DNA from: Nitrospirota bacterium
Lineage (GTDB): Bacteria; Nitrospirota; Thermodesulfovibrionia; Thermodesulfovibrionales; UBA6898
Length of the DNA stretch: 7,283 nt
Reading direction: 5' to 3'
Assembly (NCBI GenBank): GCA_021787505.1
Contig: JAJYLU010000078.1
Location: forward strand, 1 to 7,283
The notes beneath the pieces are model-generated. The model made no database searches. It saw only the letters and a list, made by a program, of their open reading frames with translations, and was not told the DNA's origin. The stretch's first letter is position 1; the number at the start of each line of letters is the position of its first letter. A program made the translations under genes and the position numbers. Shown here piece after piece: positions 5,929 through 7,283 of this stretch.

Positions 5929-5950
5929 GGCGCTGCATTATTGCAGCGCC
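5929..5950. other. Perfect 9-bp hairpin over the stop codon of the small gene
   Basis: GGCGCTGCA (5929-5937) and TGCAGCGCC (5942-5950) pair perfectly around TTAT. On the minus strand the loop is ATAA and holds the TAA stop of the 58-residue gene; the stem ends 5 nt before the next gene's Shine-Dalgarno. There is no U-tract. It may tune translation between the two genes or protect the first message. Confidence 0.5.
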
Positions 5951-6114
5951 TGCAATTTCTCCATTATGCCTCTTAATACCGCCTCTTCCTCCTTCAGTTC
6001 CACTTTAAAATCGTGTTTACCGCCCGAAGCAATTTCACCCCTGAGTTCGGGTATATAGTCCTTGAGTACTCCTACAAGCATTTCTTTCTCCTTACCTGTC
6101 AGTTCCAGGTTCAT
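5938..6114 (-). CDS. Small conserved-looking helical protein of 58 residues
   Basis: A short gene beginning MNLELTGKEKEMLVGVLKDY and ending IMEKLQALQ. It is highly charged, with regularly spaced leucines; two amphipathic helices (about 6-29 and 39-56) are joined by a GGKHDFKVEL turn. There is no signal peptide, membrane segment or Cys. The pattern (LT-x2-E-x3-L, D/E-L-x2-EI, then a charged E-rich helix ending in ME-KL) resembles small uncharacterised proteins common in Deltaproteobacteria and relatives; no function is known to me. The start is well supported: AAAGGAGG (6128-6121) lies 6 nt before the ATG. A candidate promoter and palindrome lie upstream. The next gene in the operon is the truncated aldo/keto reductase, 25 bp away. 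Coding status is likely; the function is unknown. Confidence 0.75.
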   Translation of the reverse strand: MNLELTGKEKEMLVGVLKDYIPELRGEIASGGKHDFKVELKEEEAVLRGIMEKLQALQ

Positions 6115-6176
6115 ATCCGCCCTCCTTTCTTAAAAAAAGCACAATTCAATATTTGCTTCATCCTTGATTACTACTT

Positions 6177-6205
6177 ATCATAAATATCAAAGCAAGTCAA
6201 AGCAA
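6177..6205 (-). promoter_or_regulatory. Candidate promoter of the 58-residue gene
   Basis: On the minus strand TTGCTT (6205-6200) and TATGAT (6182-6177, five of six) are 17 bp apart in an AT-rich stretch. An alternative -35, TTGACT, lies 5 bp closer but has no well-spaced -10. The -35 region overlaps a tandem repeat, TCAAAGCAA at 6187-6195 and 6197-6205 on the + strand. Transcription would start about 55 nt before the ATG at 6114. Confidence 0.4.
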
Positions 6206-6217
6206 TGTCTATAGACA
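6206..6217. promoter_or_regulatory. 12-bp perfect palindrome, candidate operator
   Basis: TGTCTATAGACA is its own reverse complement. It abuts the -35 of the candidate promoter at 6177-6205, a usual place for an activator or repressor dimer. No regulator is recognisable from the site. Confidence 0.4.
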
Positions 6218-6261
6218 GGACTTTTCTTCTTCGCGGAAAAGAAAGCTTCTATGGCCCATTC

Positions 6262-6283
6262 GCCTCGGAGGTACTCCGCAGGC
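6262..6283. terminator. Stem-loop after the VF530 gene, weak terminator candidate
   Basis: GCCTCGGAG (6262-6270) pairs with CTCCGCAGGC (6274-6283) through one bulged C, with a 3-nt loop. It begins 12 nt after the VF530-like stop on the minus strand. The lack of a U-tract makes it a doubtful terminator; it may simply stabilise the message end. Confidence 0.35.
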
Positions 6284-6295
6284 AGTGAGGGTCTT

Positions 6296-6535
6296 CTAGC
6301 GGGGTTTACTCCTTGTCTCCCTCCTGCTCCTCAGATACAAGGCTTCAACTTTACTTCTCGCCCAGGGGGTCCTTCTCAGAAATTGCAGGCTGGATTTGAT
6401 ACTCGGGGCATTATTAAAACACCTGATGCGGATGATTTTTCCCATTTTCTCCCAGCCATAAAGTTCCACCAGCCGGGTCAGAATCATTTCCAGGGTAATG
6501 CCGTGAAGGGGGTCGCTGGACTGTCGCTCAGTCAC
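6296..6535 (-). CDS. VF530/DUF2132 family DNA-binding protein
   Basis: 79 residues matching the VF530 family almost throughout: [19 protein letters not shown] (6-24), [15 protein letters not shown] (26-40), [20 protein letters not shown] (44-63), EALYL (64-68). The family is named for a Vibrio fischeri protein with a small helical fold reported to bind double-stranded DNA; its cellular role is not established. The tail ([11 protein letters not shown]) is strongly basic, which agrees with nucleic-acid binding. The start is GTG at 6535. Its first 8 bases (GTGACTGA) overlap the stop of the CvfB-like gene, implying translational coupling in one operon. Family recognition is confident, although the frame is short and overlaps a longer open frame on the opposite strand. 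Confidence 0.85.
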   Translation of the reverse strand: MTERQSSDPLHGITLEMILTRLVELYGWEKMGKIIRIRCFNNAPSIKSSLQFLRRTPWARSKVEALYLRSRRETRSKPR

Positions 6536-7070
6536 GTTTCAGCCCCGACTTCGCTAGCCTTATACCCGAACTCTCTATGAGGATAAGCCGTTTTTTGTAA
6601 AGAGCGCCTATCGCCTTTTTAAATGTCTTCTTGCTTGCCCCGAACAGGCGATAGATAACTTCAGGCGGGCTCTTATCGTCCACGGCAATAGATCCACCCT
6701 GCGCCTTCAATGCGTCGAGAATTTTCCCCGATACCTCATCAATCTTTTCAGCACCGGGTTTTTGAAGACAGAGATCGACCTTGCCGTCATCCCTCACCTT
6801 TTTGATGAACCCTGCGATATGCTGTCCTTTTCTTAAGGTCTGAAACACCTCGTTTTTGTATAGCAGACCCTCCCGGGAGTTGTTGATGATCGCCTTATAA
6901 CCCATTTCTGTCCGGTCGCAGATCAGCAATTCAACGCTTTGGCCTTCCTGAAATTCGGCTTGTCCCTTGTCAGGAAACTTTTCCGGTTTAGGGGAGGCAG
7001 CGGTGCGGTCGCCCTTATGAGCACGTTTCTTCATAAACCCAACTCTGTCGGCTTTTCCCGTCACAGGCAT
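6528..7070 (-). CDS. CvfB-like RNA-binding protein (S1 plus winged helix), N-terminally short
   Basis: 180 residues matching the C-terminal half of the CvfB/YitL family, cytoplasmic proteins made of S1-type RNA-binding domains and a C-terminal winged helix. An S1-like domain spans about 42-104 ([20 protein letters not shown] at 43-62, GLLYKNEVF at 68-76, [17 protein letters not shown] at 87-103). The winged helix spans about 113-172 ([20 protein letters not shown] at 142-161). Usual members have about 280-300 residues with further S1 domains in front; here only a short, very basic segment precedes (about 1-35, including SPKPEKF, which resembles the linker before the last S1 domain). The ATG at 7070 is chosen because AGAGGA lies 9 nt upstream. 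An ATG at 7094 adds eight residues but has no Shine-Dalgarno. The stop overlaps the VF530 start; the ABC-F gene ends 77 bp upstream. Confidence 0.85.
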   Translation of the reverse strand: MPVTGKADRVGFMKKRAHKGDRTAASPKPEKFPDKGQAEFQEGQSVELLICDRTEMGYKAIINNSREGLLYKNEVFQTLRKGQHIAGFIKKVRDDGKVDLCLQKPGAEKIDEVSGKILDALKAQGGSIAVDDKSPPEVIYRLFGASKKTFKKAIGALYKKRLILIESSGIRLAKSGLKRD

Positions 7071-7147
7071 GTGCAAGTATCCTCTTTTTTTCATAGTGAA
7101 AAAATTGATTTACAAAATCCCTAAGGAGGAGTTATGATGCCGGTCCT
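7071..7147. other. Spacer between the ABC-F and CvfB-like genes
   Basis: 77 bp with no clear terminator and no good promoter on the minus strand, so the ABC-F and CvfB genes may be co-transcribed. On the + strand there is an isolated strong Shine-Dalgarno, AAGGAGGAG (7123-7131), 2 nt before ATG-ATG at 7134. The frame is only seven codons long (MMPVLHS, stop at 7155-7157) and runs into the end of the ABC-F gene on the other strand. Confidence 0.4.
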
Positions 7148-7283
7148 TCACTCTTGACCCTTCGGGATGGATTCCAGCAGTTCCCAGCGCTCATACGCCG
7201 CGGGGATCTCTTTGTCGAGTTCAGCCACCCTCGCCTTGACCGCCGGGATCCTGCTTCCGTCTTGTCTGTAGAACTCGGGGGCA
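7148..7283 (-). CDS. ABC-F family ATPase, C-terminal end (partial)
   Basis: The last 44 codons of a gene that runs off the right edge; the stop is at 7148-7150. The residues visible include APEFYRQDG, VKARVAELDKEIPAAYERWE and the end LLESIPKGQE. The AELDKEI-AAYERWE-LE pattern is typical of the C-terminal helical tail of soluble ABC-F ATPases of the Uup kind, which act on ribosomes or branched nucleic acids rather than in transport. No Walker or signature motif lies inside the window, so the subfamily cannot be assigned. It is the upstream neighbour of the CvfB-like gene, on the same strand. Confidence 0.7.
   Translation of the reverse strand, partial: APEFYRQDGSRIPAVKARVAELDKEIPAAYERWELLESIPKGQE

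Noticed and set aside
6251..6580. 109-residue + strand open frame
   Set aside because: Antisense to the VF530-like gene, whose family signature is unmistakable on the minus strand.

Overview
The window is bacterial chromosomal DNA of mixed coding direction. It probably comes from a Gram-negative, respiring anaerobe or microaerophile. Two exported c-type cytochrome proteins (a monohaem cytochrome and a dihaem peroxidase), strong Shine-Dalgarno sites and the gene families present would fit Nitrospirota (Thermodesulfovibrio-like) or Desulfobacterota. That placement is inference; there is no rRNA or other marker. No tRNA, rRNA, CRISPR array, transposase or phage gene was seen.

Left part (1-3417): a leader region, then a small periplasmic monohaem cytochrome c on the + strand (278-652). 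It converges with a large minus-strand GH63-like glycosidase (769-3417). A perfect 12-bp hairpin (677-708), flanked by A- and T-runs, lies between the two and probably terminates both. Upstream of the glycosidase and in the same direction is a DUF72 (YecE-like) gene (3498-4229), probably co-transcribed with it.

Middle (4230-5740): a roughly 400-bp divergent control region separates DUF72 from a dihaem cytochrome c peroxidase (4629-5675, +). It holds a TTGACA promoter reading toward DUF72, a tandem 11-bp repeat resembling an OmpR/PmrA-type response-regulator site, a short GC dyad, and an isolated strong Shine-Dalgarno in front of a start-Lys-stop mini-ORF. The peroxidase keeps both CxxCH motifs and the expected active-site residues. 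The small cytochrome at the window's left could be its electron donor, but nothing in the sequence proves that.

Right part (5706-7283), all minus strand. Reading in transcription order: the C-terminus of an ABC-F ATPase enters from the right edge; then a shortened CvfB-like RNA-binding protein (one S1 domain plus winged helix); then a VF530/DUF2132 DNA-binding protein whose GTG start overlaps the CvfB stop by 8 nt; then an AT-rich promoter region with a 12-bp palindrome and a 10-bp tandem repeat; then a 58-residue small protein; then an aldo/keto reductase cut off after about 49 residues. The truncation falls beside the perfect 15-bp hairpin that follows the peroxidase gene, which suggests a rearrangement junction.

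No clearly new multi-gene system is visible. The most interesting items are the truncated aldo/keto reductase with its small partner gene, the shortened CvfB coupled to VF530, and the structured non-coding regions.
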